NCBI RefSeq assembly: GCF_000717185.1
Contig: NZ_JNYE01000075.1
Location: 1-37,143, forward strand
DNA from: Kitasatospora phosalacinea
GTDB lineage: Bacteria > Actinomycetota > Actinomycetes > Streptomycetales > Streptomycetaceae
Length of the DNA: 37,143 nucleotides
Reading direction: 5' to 3'
The notes under the pieces: model-generated
Databases searched by the model: none
The model's input: the letters and a program-made list of their open reading frames with translations, nothing else
What the model was told of the DNA's origin: nothing
In this document: one piece after another, positions 1 through 9,005 of the stretch
Layout: each line of letters starts with the position of its first letter
Numbering within the stretch: the first letter of the stretch is position 1
Made by a program: the position numbers and the translations under genes

Positions 1-2
1 GG

Positions 3-95
3 CTCCACACCTACAATCACCACCGCGGACACACCGCACTCGCCGGCCAACCACCCGCCAGCCGCGTCCCCAACCTCACAGGACAGAACAGCTAG
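3..95 (+). CDS. IS481-type transposase, C-terminal fragment cut by window edge
   Basis: The frame is open from the window edge and stops at TAG 93-95, giving about 30 residues. It contains the blocks YNHHRGHTAL, GQPPASRV and NLTGQ. This string closely matches the end of the rve/integrase-core domain of IS481-family transposases, which typically finish with a tyrosine-asparagine-histidine-rich YNxxRPHxAL block and a PPxSR stretch. Only the C-terminus is visible, so intactness cannot be judged. No terminal inverted repeat was recognised just downstream. Recognition is by motif memory, not by search. Confidence 0.72.
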   Translation, partial: LHTYNHHRGHTALAGQPPASRVPNLTGQNS

Positions 96-379
96 CGCGC
101 TCGACGGGGGCCGGGAAGGCCGGGCTGCTCTCCGCGGGGGCGCGGCGGAGGGTGCCGGGCCCGCGGCGCCCGCCCCGCCGGAGGCCTCGGGCCCGCAGGC
201 GGTGGGCCCCGTCGGCGCGAGGGCGGCTGGCGGGTGCGCACGGGGGCGTGGTTCCTGCTCGGACGGACGGCGACCGCGCGGGCCTGACAGGCGGTCAGCG
301 CCCCACCGGCGCCCCGACAGCCGCAGCGCACCCTCCGGCCTACCGGCCTGCCCCCCGGCCCTCCTGCCTGCCCGCCGGA
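96..379. other. Intergenic region between IS fragment and GntR gene
   Basis: These 284 bp are extremely GC-rich. Frames on both strands are open but have arginine- and proline-rich low-complexity translations typical of shadows, and none has a convincing ribosome binding site. The only structure I see is the hairpin at 371-391, which overlaps the stop codon of the regulator gene. The region may include the outer end of the insertion sequence. Confidence 0.5.
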
Positions 380-391
380 CTACCCGGCGGG
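371..391 (-). terminator. Hairpin overlapping the GntR stop codon
   Basis: An 8-bp perfect stem (371-378 with 384-391) and a 5-nt loop that contains the TAG stop of the regulator gene. There is no T-run. It could end or stabilise the minus-strand transcript. Confidence 0.4.
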
Positions 392-1057
392 CTTGTCGCC
401 GACCGCCCACAGGTGGCGGATGTGGCCGAGGTGGCGGGTCATGCACGCCTGGGCGGCCTCGGCGTCGCCGGTCAGCAGCACGTCGAGCAGTTCGAGGTGC
501 TCCTCGGCGGAGGTGACGAGCTCGCCCTGCTGGTCGAGCCGGTTGAGGCCGTAGAGGCGGGAGCGCTTGCGCAGGTCGCCCACGGTCTCGACCAGGCGGG
601 CGTTGCCGGCCAGGGCGAGCAGGTCGAGGTGGAACTGCCGGTCGGCCTCCAGGTAGCCGATCAGGTCGTGCTTGCGGGCGGCCGCGACGATCGCCTCGGC
701 CTGCGGGCGCAGCGCTTCGAGCTGTTCGGCGGTGGCGGTCCGGGCGACCTGGCCGACGGTGGGGATCTCGATGAGCGCGCGGATCTCGGTGAACTCGTCG
801 AGGTCCCGGTCGGAGAGCTCGGTGACCCGGAAGCCCTTGTTGCGGACGGCCTCGACCAGGCCCTCCCGGGCCAGGTCGAGCATCGCCTCGCGGACGGGGG
901 TGGCGGAGACCCCGAAGTCGGCGGCCAGGGTCGGGGCGGAGTAGACCACGCCGGGGCGCAGTTCCCCGGAGATGAGTGCCGCACGCAGGGCGTGGGCGAC
1001 CTGGTCGCGCAGCCGCTCCTGGACGGAGATGAGGTTGCGGGGCTTGAGGTCGGCCAT
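380..1057 (-). CDS. GntR-family transcriptional regulator, FCD (FadR-type) subfamily
   Basis: A 225-residue regulator. The N-terminal winged helix-turn-helix (about residues 10-77) contains the GntR signature around LAADFGVSATPVREAM. The C-terminal FCD domain (about 85-215) carries the usual metal-ligand set: Asp139, His143, His187 and His209. The start is ATG 1057, with a GGAGG ribosome site just upstream; the frame extends further but lacks one. It is the last gene of the hydroxyproline cluster and has its own promoter in the 105-bp gap before it. The ligand is inferred to be a hydroxyproline pathway compound. The shared ATGTCAC sites at all three promoters, including its own, point to autoregulated local control. 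Whether it represses or activates cannot be read from sequence. Confidence 0.85.
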   Translation of the reverse strand: MADLKPRNLISVQERLRDQVAHALRAALISGELRPGVVYSAPTLAADFGVSATPVREAMLDLAREGLVEAVRNKGFRVTELSDRDLDEFTEIRALIEIPTVGQVARTATAEQLEALRPQAEAIVAAARKHDLIGYLEADRQFHLDLLALAGNARLVETVGDLRKRSRLYGLNRLDQQGELVTSAEEHLELLDVLLTGDAEAAQACMTRHLGHIRHLWAVGDKPAG

Positions 1058-1086
1058 GGTGTTCCTCCGGAGGTTCAACAGAACCC

Positions 1087-1104
1087 CATTGTACAATGTC
1101 ACGT
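1087..1104. promoter_or_regulatory. Putative GntR operator and regulator promoter
   Basis: Positions 1087-1098 form a perfect 12-bp palindrome (CATTGTACAATG) that runs into ATGTCACGT at 1096-1104. On the minus strand TACAAT (1090-1095) is a good -10 box, with a weak TTCACT -35 about 18 bp upstream. The ATGTCAC core therefore sits in the promoter spacer, which suggests autoregulation. The same core occurs near 6529-6540 and 10191-10199. Confidence 0.5.
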
Positions 1105-1162
1105 TGCGGAGAGTGAATGCCCTACGGGCGGATGTCGCCGTCCGTGTCCGGGAGCCGGGGCG

Positions 1163-2059
1163 CTACCCCGCCGCCGCGTACTGCGCCGCCGCCACCGCAA
1201 GATCCTGCCACGCCATGCCCACGCTCTTGAAGAACCTGGGTCGATCATGGCGGACGGCGGCCTTCCCGGCGACCAGTTCGGCCAGATTGACGAGCCGTCC
1301 GGCCCCGACCCCGGCCATCAGCAGGTCCCCGGCCTCGCGCAGCGCGACCTCCCGGGCCTCGACGAACAGGTCGGCGCGGCCGACCAGTTCGGCGTCCACC
1401 TCGCGGGCCCCCGGCTCGTGCGAGCCGACCGCGGCGACCACCGCCCGGTCCGGCACCAGCGCGCCGTCGAACAGCGGGGTGCGGGCGGTGGTGCAGCACA
1501 CCACGAGGTCCGCGTCGGCGACCGCCCCGGGCGTGCCGACGGCCGCGTCCAGGCCCGGCGCGGCGGCGCGGGCGACCAGTTCGGCCGCCGGCCCCGGCCG
1601 CCGGGCCACCACGGTGACCCGGTCCAGCCCGGGCAGCACCGCCCGCAGCGCCTCCAGGTGGCCGAGCGCCTGCGGCCCGGCACCGAACAGCACCAGGTGC
1701 CGCACGTCCGGCGCCGCCAGCGCCCGCACCGCCAGCGCGGTGACCGCGGGGGTGCGCAGCGCGGTGAGCGCCGCCCCGTCCAGCAGCGCCAGCGGCTGGA
1801 GGGTGGGGCCGTCGAGCAGCAGGTACGCCCCGGTGATCCGGGGCAGCCCGGCCGCCGGGTTGGCCGGCGCCACCCCGGCGATCTTCACCCCGGCGTACCG
1901 CCCGGTCGCGGCGGGCATCAGCAGCAACTCCCCCGCCGGCACTGGCACGTTGGACCGCGGCGGGCACCCCTCCACGTCCAGCCCGTCCAGCAGGGCCCGC
2001 TCCAGCGCGGCCACGGCGGCGGCGTGGTCGAGCGTCAGTTCCAACTGCGCGACGGTCAA
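1163..2059 (-). CDS. Ornithine cyclodeaminase/mu-crystallin family reductase, probable 1-pyrroline-2-carboxylate reductase
   Basis: A 298-residue protein of the OCD/mu-crystallin family. The Rossmann motif LVLFGAGPQALGHLEAL, the upstream LLDGAALTALRTPAV block and the closing FKSVGMAWQDLA block are all typical. Family members next to proline-racemase-like dehydratases reduce 1-pyrroline-2-carboxylate to L-proline with NAD(P)H; ornithine cyclodeaminase or other imino-acid reductases are alternatives. The start chosen is TTG 2059, which overlaps the TGA of the preceding gene (TTGA); no ATG or GTG lies near it and the frame upstream is a shadow. The overlap implies translational coupling to 2056-3066, so the two enzymes probably act in sequence: dehydration of 3-hydroxyproline, then reduction. 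Confidence 0.8.
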   Translation of the reverse strand: MTVAQLELTLDHAAAVAALERALLDGLDVEGCPPRSNVPVPAGELLLMPAATGRYAGVKIAGVAPANPAAGLPRITGAYLLLDGPTLQPLALLDGAALTALRTPAVTALAVRALAAPDVRHLVLFGAGPQALGHLEALRAVLPGLDRVTVVARRPGPAAELVARAAAPGLDAAVGTPGAVADADLVVCCTTARTPLFDGALVPDRAVVAAVGSHEPGAREVDAELVGRADLFVEAREVALREAGDLLMAGVGAGRLVNLAELVAGKAAVRHDRPRFFKSVGMAWQDLAVAAAQYAAAG

Positions 2060-3065
2060 AGCAGGAACCCCGCTCCGAGGGTGTCCTCGCCGTCGAGGAC
2101 GAAGCGGTGCTCGCCGGTGCGGTGGGCGGTGCCGGTGACCTCGGTGACCACTGCGCCGTCCTGCGGCCCGCGGACGCGGCCGGTGAAGACGGTGCCGATG
2201 ATCGAGTCGTGGCGCAGGACGCGGCCGCCGGTGAGGGCGCCCTCGTCGGCGAGCAGGGCGAGCCGGGCGGAGGTGCCGGAGCCGCACGGGGAGCGGTCGA
2301 TCTGGCCGTCGGCGAAGACGGTGACGTTGCGCTGGTGCGGACCGGTCGGCGTGTCGGGCAGTTCGTCGTACAGGATGACGCCGTAGACGCCGTCACGGTG
2401 CCCGGCGAGCGCCTCGTGGCCCTCCAGTGCGGCGCGGACCTCCCGTCCGGCGGCGGTGAGTTCGGCGAGCCGGTCGGGGACGACGGACAGGCCGAGCGCG
2501 GCGGCGGGCAGCGAGGCGTAGACCGCGCCGGAGTGCGCCAGGTCGACGGCCACCGTGCGTCCTCCCGCCGTCAGTTCGACCTTGCGGGCCAGCACCCGGG
2601 TCGGCACGTTGCGGAAGGTCACGGCGGTGGTGCGGCCGCCGCGGCGGTGCACGGTGGCGCTGACCCGGCCGGAGGGGACGTCGATGCGCACCAGCGCGGT
2701 GCCGTCCTCGGGGGCGGCGACCAGGCCGGTGTCCACGGCCCAGGCGCCGAGCGCCATGGTGCCGTGGCCGCACGCGGTCGAGTAGCCGTCCTTGTGCCAG
2801 AACAGGACGCCGAAGTGCGCCTCGCCGTCGTCCGCGGGGACGACGAACCCGCCGTACATCCCGGCGTGCCCGCGCGGTTCGCGGGTCAGCAGGCGGCGCA
2901 CGTCGTCCAGCGCGCCGGGGCGCGGCGCGGTGGCGCTGCCGCCCGCGCCGATCGCGATCGAGCGGCGTTCGGCGACGGTGTCGCCGGGCACCGGCGGCAG
3001 GCCCGCGACGACGATCCGGAACGGCTCGCCCGCGGTGTGGTAGTCGGTGGTGGAGATCTGCTGCA

Positions 3066-3066
<1 letters not shown>
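2056..3066 (-). CDS. Proline racemase superfamily enzyme, probable trans-3-hydroxy-L-proline dehydratase or epimerase
   Basis: A 336-residue member of the proline racemase/hydroxyproline epimerase superfamily. The active-site blocks are TACGHGTMA (Cys99) and DRSPCGSGTSAR (Cys261). Overall layout (MYGGFVVP, VLFWHKDGYST, the DTGLV spacing) resembles human-type trans-3-hydroxy-L-proline dehydratase more than the paralogue at 4497-5504. That family has Thr in place of the second Cys; here it is Cys. The usual AYGG block is AHSG. Substrate is therefore open: 3-hydroxyproline dehydration, 3- or 4-hydroxyproline epimerisation or proline racemisation. Start ATG 3066 overlaps the TGA of the aldehyde dehydrogenase gene and has GGGGAG at good spacing; GTG 3069 is less well spaced. 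The next gene is an OCD reductase, which favours the 3-hydroxyproline branch. Confidence 0.78.
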
Positions 3067-4445
<1,379 letters not shown>

Positions 4446-4496
4446 GGGTCAGGAACCTTTCGCTGGAGGGGAGTTGGCGGAGCGGGCGGGGGGCCG

Positions 4497-5504
4497 CTAC
4501 AGCAGGAAGCCGGTCGGGAACGGGTCCGCCGGGTCGAGGAAGTACTGCGCGGTGCCGGTCAGCCAGGCCCGGCCGGTGACGGTCGGGACGACGGCGGGCA
4601 GGCCGGCCACGGTGGTCTCCGCGACCAGGCGGCCGGTGAAGGTCGTCCCGATGAAGGAGTCGTTGCGGAAGCCGGCGCCGATCGCCAGCTCGCCGCGGGC
4701 GTGCAGCTGCGCCATCCGCGCGGAGGTGCCCGTCCCGCAGGGCGAGCGGTCGAACCAGCCGGGGTGGATGGCCATCGCGTGCCGCGAGTGCACCGCGTCC
4801 GAGCCGGGCGCGAGCAGCTGGACGTGGTGGCAGCCGTGGATGGACGGGTCCTCGGGGTGCACCGGCCGGTGCTCCTCCGAGGCGTTGACCGCCTCCATCA
4901 CGGCCAGCCCGGCGGCCAGGATCTCGTCCTTGCGCCCGCGCTCGAACGGCAGCCCGAACTGCTCCAGCGGCAGGATCGCGTAGTAGTTGCCGCCGTACGC
5001 GAGGTCGTAGCGGACCGTCCCGTACCCGGGCACCGCCAACTCCCGTTCCAGCGCGACGGAGTACGAGGGCACGTTGCGGATGGTGACGGCGACCGCGGCC
5101 CCGTCGCGCACCGCGACCTCGGCGACCACCAGCCCGGCGGGGGTGTCCAGCCGCACGGTCGTGACGGGTTCGACCACCGGCACCATCCCGGTCTCCACCA
5201 GCACGGTGGCGACGCCGATGGTGCCGTGGCCGCACATCGGCAGCAGCCCGGAGACCTCGATGTACAGCACCCCGAAGTCGGCGTCCGGCCGGGTGGGCGG
5301 CTGCAGGATCGCGCCGCTCATCGCGGCGTGGCCGCGGGGTTCGTACATCAGCAGCGTGCGGAACCCGTCCAGGTGCTGCTGGAAGTGGGTGCGCCGCTCG
5401 GCCATGGTGGCGCCGGGGACGGTGCCGAAGCCGCCGGTGATCACCCGGGTGGGCATGCCCTCGGTGTGCGAGTCGACGGCGTGGAAGACGTGACGGGTCC
5501 GCAT
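4497..5504 (-). CDS. 4-hydroxyproline 2-epimerase (proline racemase superfamily)
   Basis: A 335-residue, PLP-independent racemase/epimerase with both catalytic cysteines: Cys91 in LPMCGHGTIG and Cys256 in DRSPCGTGTSAR. The DLAYGGNYYA block is also as expected. Members with this Cys-Cys pair interconvert trans-4-hydroxy-L-proline and cis-4-hydroxy-D-proline, or racemise proline. The neighbouring D-hydroxyproline dehydrogenase, deaminase and semialdehyde dehydrogenase make the first activity by far the more likely, as the entry step. The start is ATG 5504 with GGAGAG upstream. A 96-bp gap holding a strong hairpin separates it from the deaminase gene, so its expression may be tuned separately within the unit. 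Confidence 0.88.
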   Translation of the reverse strand: MRTRHVFHAVDSHTEGMPTRVITGGFGTVPGATMAERRTHFQQHLDGFRTLLMYEPRGHAAMSGAILQPPTRPDADFGVLYIEVSGLLPMCGHGTIGVATVLVETGMVPVVEPVTTVRLDTPAGLVVAEVAVRDGAAVAVTIRNVPSYSVALERELAVPGYGTVRYDLAYGGNYYAILPLEQFGLPFERGRKDEILAAGLAVMEAVNASEEHRPVHPEDPSIHGCHHVQLLAPGSDAVHSRHAMAIHPGWFDRSPCGTGTSARMAQLHARGELAIGAGFRNDSFIGTTFTGRLVAETTVAGLPAVVPTVTGRAWLTGTAQYFLDPADPFPTGFLL

Positions 5505-5550
5505 CGCGGTGCTCTCCAGTCAGCTGGCGGGTGTCGGGACGGGGGCGCGG

Positions 5551-5585
5551 GGCCCGGACCGGCTCCCCCGGTGCCGGTCCGGGCC
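5551..5585 (-). terminator. Intercistronic hairpin between deaminase and epimerase genes
   Basis: A perfect 12-bp stem (5551-5562 with 5574-5585) around an 11-nt loop, in the gap after the deaminase stop. There is no T-run. It may be a partial terminator or an mRNA processing and stability element. Confidence 0.5.
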
Positions 5586-5600
5586 TCCCGCGCGGGGTGG

Positions 5601-6509
5601 TTACCGGTGGCCCTCGGCGAGCGCCTTCTCGGTCGCGGCGCGCACCGCGGCCTCGATCTCCGGCGCCAGCGGCAGGCGCGGGGCGCGGGTCGGGCCGCCG
5701 GGGCGGCCCGCGATGTCCATCGAGAGCTTGATGGACTGCACGAACTCGGTCTTGGAGTCCCAGCGCAGCAGCGAGTGCAGCGACTTGTAGAGCGGGACGG
5801 CGGTGGCCAGGTCGCCGGAGACGGCGGCGTGGTACAGCGCGGAGCTGGCCGCGGGCAGCGCGTTCGGGTAGCCCGCGATCCAGCCGACCGCACCGGCGAC
5901 GGCCAGCTCCAGCAGCACGTCGTCGGCACCGATCAGCAGGTCCAGGCCCGGGGCCAGCTCGCCGATCTCGTAGGCGCGGCGGACGTCGCCGGAGAACTCC
6001 TTGACCGCGACGATCGAACCGTCCGCGTGCAACTGCGCCAGCAGCGCCGGGACGAGGTCGACCTTGGTGTCGATCGGGTTGTTGTACGCGACGACCGGCA
6101 CCCCGACCTTCGCGACCTCGGCGTAGTGGGCCCGCACCGCGGCGTGGTCGGCCCGGTAGGCGTTCGGCGGCAGCAGCAGCACCGAACCGGCCCCGGCCTC
6201 GGCCGCCTGCTCGGCCCAGCGGCGCGACTCCGCACTGCCGTACGCGGCGACCCCGGGCATCACCCGGGCCCCGTCCCCGGCCGCCTCGACCGCGGTGGTG
6301 ACGACCTTGGCGCGCTCCTCCGGCGTGAGCGTCTGGTACTCGCCGAGCGAGCCGTTGGGGACGACGCCGTCGCAACCGTTGTCGATCAGCCAGCGGACGT
6401 GCTCGGCGTAGGCGTCGTAGTCCACCGTGAGGTCATCCCGGAAGGGGAGGGTGGTGGCGACCATGATGCCGCGCCAGGGCCGGGTGGAGTCGTGGGGGGT
6501 GCGGGTCAT
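5601..6509 (-). CDS. DHDPS/NAL-family lyase, probable 1-pyrroline-4-hydroxy-2-carboxylate deaminase
   Basis: A 302-residue class I aldolase-type TIM barrel of the dihydrodipicolinate synthase family. Visible features are NGSLGE (53-57 region, in place of GTTGE), the catalytic Tyr142 in AYNNP and the Schiff-base Lys170 in VAVKEFSGD. In hydroxyproline clusters this family converts 1-pyrroline-4-hydroxy-2-carboxylate to alpha-ketoglutarate semialdehyde plus ammonia. True DapA is less likely, given the neighbours. The start is ATG 6509 with GGGAGA upstream; a longer frame to 6647 would run through the promoter and operator. It is the first gene of the second hydroxyproline unit, with a putative operator 20-30 bp upstream. 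Confidence 0.85.
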   Translation of the reverse strand: MTRTPHDSTRPWRGIMVATTLPFRDDLTVDYDAYAEHVRWLIDNGCDGVVPNGSLGEYQTLTPEERAKVVTTAVEAAGDGARVMPGVAAYGSAESRRWAEQAAEAGAGSVLLLPPNAYRADHAAVRAHYAEVAKVGVPVVAYNNPIDTKVDLVPALLAQLHADGSIVAVKEFSGDVRRAYEIGELAPGLDLLIGADDVLLELAVAGAVGWIAGYPNALPAASSALYHAAVSGDLATAVPLYKSLHSLLRWDSKTEFVQSIKLSMDIAGRPGGPTRAPRLPLAPEIEAAVRAATEKALAEGHR

Positions 6510-6520
6510 GGGGGTCTCCC

Positions 6521-6567
6521 TAGATATGATGTGTGACATTTTATAAGTGGGCGAGCCGAGTCCACAA
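6521..6567 (-). promoter_or_regulatory. Putative promoter and operator of the catabolic unit
   Basis: On the minus strand TTGTGG (6562-6567) and TATAAA (6540-6545) are 16 bp apart and could be -35 and -10 boxes. Just downstream lies ATGTCAC with arms ATGT-N3-ACAT at 6529-6539, where the start point would fall. The core matches the sites at 1096 and 10191. Binding by the GntR protein is inferred. Confidence 0.5.
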
Positions 6568-6675
6568 GAGGACCCGCCACCCGAGTCGATCCAGCCGAAC
6601 ACCCGGCCCGGAACCCGCACCGAGAACGACACCTCCCGCCCCGACACGCCCCCGAACCACCGGCCCCACCAACAG

Positions 6676-6778
6676 CCCCGGCCACCTCAGCCTCCGGCAC
6701 CTGGCACCTGGCACCTGGTACCTGGCACCGACGGTCAGGCGATCAGGCCGCCTCAGCCTCCGGCACCAACTGCCCGGC
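6676..6778. repeat. Long direct repeat, copy A
   Basis: Copy A shares an identical 50-bp block (6729-6778) with copy B (6932-6981), and a further shared block upstream (6676-6706) with one mismatch. It differs from copy B by about three extra 7-bp units (CTGGCAC type) between 6700 and 6728. A third partial copy lies at 6822-6849. Confidence 0.85.
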
Positions 6779-6821
6779 ATCCAGCACCCGGTTGCCCGAC
6801 TGCCCAGCTATCCGGCCGTCC

Positions 6822-6849
6822 GGCCGCCTCCGGCACCAACTGCCCGGCA
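6822..6849. repeat. Partial third copy of the direct repeat
   Basis: About 28 bp matching the 3' part of copies A and B (GGCACCAACTGCCCGGC core), with part of the internal CTCAGC stretch missing. Confidence 0.7.
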
Positions 6850-6898
6850 CCCGAGGCCCGACAGCCAACTGCCCAGCACCCGGCCTCCGGCCACCCGG

Positions 6899-6981
6899 CC
6901 CCCGGCCACCTCAGCCTCCGGCGCCTGGCAGCGACGGTCAGGCGATCAGGCCGCCTCAGCCTCCGGCACCAACTGCCCGGC
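6899..6981. repeat. Long direct repeat, copy B
   Basis: Block 6932-6981 is identical over 50 bp to 6729-6778, 203 bp away. The preceding block 6899-6930 matches 6676-6706 apart from one base. The copies are in the same orientation. Confidence 0.85.
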
Positions 6982-7100
6982 CATCCGGCCGCCAGGCCGT
7001 CCACCTGCCCGACTGCCCGACTGCCCGGCCCACCGTCCAGCACGTCCCGGCGCCACACCGGAGGCAACCGCCCCCGGCCCGGCGCCGGCCCGCCGACCGG

Positions 7101-8552
7101 CTAGTCCCGTCTCCGCTGCTCCGGCTCGACCGGCCCCGCCAGTTGCGCCAGTTGCGCCAGTGGCACCGGACAGGAGAGCGGTCGACTGTCCGCCCGCCCG
7201 CCCCCGCCGTCGCCGGACAGGCAGGCCACCGCGGGCCCGCACATCCGGCCCTGGCACCAGCCCATCCCGGCCCGGGTGAGCAGTTTGACCGTCCGGGCGT
7301 CGCCGGCGCCGAGTTCCTCGACGGCTGCCCGGATCTCGCCCGCCGGGACTTCCTCGCACCGGCAGACGTCGGTGTCGTCGGTGACCCAGCTGGTCCAGTC
7401 CGGTCCGGGAGCGTGCGCGGCGGCCATCAGCGCGGCGAACGCGCGCCGTCGCCGCCGGGTGGCGGTCTCCCGGGCGGGGGCGGGGCGTCCGGCGACCGCG
7501 TGGGCGGCCAGGACGCCTTCGGCGAGCGCCAGGTCGGCGCCGCCGACGCCGCAGGTCTCCCCCGCGGCCCACAGCCCGGGCACGCTGGTGCGCTGCTCGG
7601 CGTCGACCTTGAGGGCGGCTGCGCCGTCCGGTCCGGTGACCGTCTCGGCGCCGAGTTCGGTGGCGAGTTCGATCTGCGGGACGAGTCCGTGCCCGATCGC
7701 CAGCGCGTCGCACGCGATGCGCCGTTCGCTGCCGGGCACCGGCTTCCACCGGGCGTCCAGTCGGGCCACCGTGACGGCGGTGACCCGGTCGGTGCCGTGC
7801 GCCTCGACCACGGCACTGCTGCGGCGCAGCCGCACGCCGCGCCGCAGCAGCCTGGCGCCGTGCGAGGCGCCCTCGGCGAGCTTCGCGGGGTTGCCGGCCA
7901 GCGCCGGCAGTCCGCGGGCGTAGCCGAGGTACGAGGTGGCCTCCACGATCGCGGGGACCTCCGCGCCGGCCGAGACCAGCGAGGAGGCGGCGGCCAGCAG
8001 CAGAGGGCCGCTGCCGGACACCACGATCCGTCGGCCGGGCAGCACCAGGGAGGACTTGAGCATCGCCTGCGCGCCGCCCGCGGTGACCACTCCGGGCAGC
8101 GTCCAGCCGGGGAAGGGCAGGTGCCGCTCGTAGGCGCCGGTGGCCAGCAGGACGGCGCGGGCCAGGACGGTGGCCCGGTCGCCGGCCTCGGGGCCGCGGG
8201 TGGCGTGCAGGCGCCAGGGGCGCTCCCCGTCGCCGGGGACGCCCGCTTCGGCCGCCCACACGTGGTGGCCGGGCAGGTGGTCGACCAGCGGCGAGGCCGC
8301 CAGCCGGGCACGCAGCCGGGCGAACGCCGCCCAGCCGTGGTGCAGCTTCTCCGGCCGGGCCGCGCCGAGTCCGGGCGCGGGGTGCCGGTAGTACTGGCCG
8401 CCGGGGCGGCTGCCCGCGTCGACCAGCGCGACCCGCAGGCCGAGCCCGGCGGCGGCGTCGGCCGCGGCCAGTCCGGCGGGGCCCGCGCCGATCACCGCGA
8501 GGTCGTGGACCTCCGCACGGCCGCCGGACGGCTCAGACTTCGAGGTCGGCAT
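7101..8552 (-). CDS. D-hydroxyproline dehydrogenase alpha subunit-like FAD/NAD-linked oxidoreductase (HcnB/SoxA type)
   Basis: A 483-residue flavoprotein. A first dinucleotide-binding motif, IGAGPAGLAAAD (21-32), is followed by GGQYYR, a second GxGxxx motif near 180 (VVSGSGP) and the late FAD motif VPGLWAAGETCG (324-335). A C-terminal BFD-like [2Fe-2S] segment has Cys397, Cys399, Cys433 and Cys438 (CRCEE and CQGRMC). This matches the alpha subunit of HcnABC/HypOX-type amine dehydrogenases. With the small ferredoxin-like subunit and the DAO-type beta subunit upstream, it would oxidise cis-4-hydroxy-D-proline to 1-pyrroline-4-hydroxy-2-carboxylate. Start ATG 8552 overlaps the preceding gene by 20 bp. 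The last 40 residues are low complexity. Confidence 0.85.
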   Translation of the reverse strand: MPTSKSEPSGGRAEVHDLAVIGAGPAGLAAADAAAGLGLRVALVDAGSRPGGQYYRHPAPGLGAARPEKLHHGWAAFARLRARLAASPLVDHLPGHHVWAAEAGVPGDGERPWRLHATRGPEAGDRATVLARAVLLATGAYERHLPFPGWTLPGVVTAGGAQAMLKSSLVLPGRRIVVSGSGPLLLAAASSLVSAGAEVPAIVEATSYLGYARGLPALAGNPAKLAEGASHGARLLRRGVRLRRSSAVVEAHGTDRVTAVTVARLDARWKPVPGSERRIACDALAIGHGLVPQIELATELGAETVTGPDGAAALKVDAEQRTSVPGLWAAGETCGVGGADLALAEGVLAAHAVAGRPAPARETATRRRRRAFAALMAAAHAPGPDWTSWVTDDTDVCRCEEVPAGEIRAAVEELGAGDARTVKLLTRAGMGWCQGRMCGPAVACLSGDGGGGRADSRPLSCPVPLAQLAQLAGPVEPEQRRRD

Positions 8553-8841
8553 GGCCGTGGCCCTCCTGGGTGGTGACGGTGTCGCCGTGCTCGGCGGGCA
8601 GCAGGCACAGGCGCTGGTTGGGGCGGCCGTTGACGGTGGCGAGGCAGTCGAAGCACTGTCCGATCCCGCAGAACGCGCCCCGCGGACGGCCCCCGCCGCG
8701 GGTGGTGCGCCAGGCGAGCACGCCGTCGGCCCACAGCGCGGCGGCCAGCGTCTGCCCGGGCAGCGCGGGCACCGGGCGCCCGTCGAACAGGACGGTCCGG
8801 GCGGGCCCGGGTTCGGCGCCCACCAGGTCGAGCGGGTCCAT
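8533..8841 (-). CDS. Small [2Fe-2S] subunit of D-hydroxyproline dehydrogenase (HcnA-like)
   Basis: A 102-residue ferredoxin-fold protein with four cysteine ligands: Cys58, Cys63, Cys66 and Cys79 (FCGIGQCFDC and QRLC). This spacing is that of the plant-type [2Fe-2S] small subunits fused or linked to HcnB/SoxA-like flavoproteins. The start is ATG 8841, preceded by GAGGAG at good spacing; the much longer frame upstream is a proline-arginine-rich shadow. It overlaps the alpha subunit gene by 20 bp, so the two are translationally coupled. Its role is inferred to be electron transfer between the flavin subunits and an acceptor, possibly the quinone pool. Confidence 0.86.
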   Translation of the reverse strand: MDPLDLVGAEPGPARTVLFDGRPVPALPGQTLAAALWADGVLAWRTTRGGGRPRGAFCGIGQCFDCLATVNGRPNQRLCLLPAEHGDTVTTQEGHGHADLEV

Positions 8842-9005
8842 GGCTACTCCTCGCCTTCGCATGCTTCGTACCGCACGGCTCCCCCGACTCCCCCAGCTCC
8901 CCCCAGTTCCCCCGGCCCCCGGGCCCCCGACCCTCCGCACCGCCGCCGGAGCCGTCGGAGCCGCCGGAGCCGCCGCCCCGCGCCCGCCCCCGGTCGCGGC
9001 CCCGT
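8842..9005. repeat. Low-complexity C-rich spacer with 9-bp tandem repeats
   Basis: This 164-bp gap between subunit genes holds a run of CCCCC(A/G)-type units (8880-8935), then about four imperfect 9-bp GCCGCCGGA-type units (8940-8980). It is unusually long for a gap between subunits of one enzyme. No gene is supported. Confidence 0.6.

Larger units (their letters stand above)
6568..7100. other. C-rich non-coding spacer between the two hydroxyproline units
   Basis: About 530 bp with no supportable gene. The top strand is poor in purines, and its open frames translate to Pro/Arg/Ser-rich low complexity. Two long direct repeats and a 7-bp tandem repeat occupy 6676-6981 and are listed separately. 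The 3' end of the dehydrogenase alpha gene is at 7101 and the promoter of the catabolic unit lies near 6560. I see no clear terminator here. Confidence 0.6.

Noticed and set aside
1163..2287. Longer start for the OCD-family protein
   Set aside because: The segment 2060-2287 is read through the upstream racemase gene in another frame and is Arg/Pro-rich. TTG 2059 gives the normal family length.
152..2386. Plus-strand open frame of 744 codons
   Set aside because: It is antisense to the GntR, OCD and racemase genes, which have clear motifs. The translation is low complexity and has no ribosome site. It results from GC-rich codon bias.
5601..6509. Dihydrodipicolinate synthase (lysine biosynthesis)
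   Set aside because: The fold is right, but the GTTGE motif is changed and the gene lies inside a hydroxyproline cluster. The deaminase role explains its neighbours better.
6676..6981. CRISPR array
   Set aside because: There are only two long copies and one partial copy, with unequal spacing and spacers that themselves contain repeat fragments. No cas genes are in the window.
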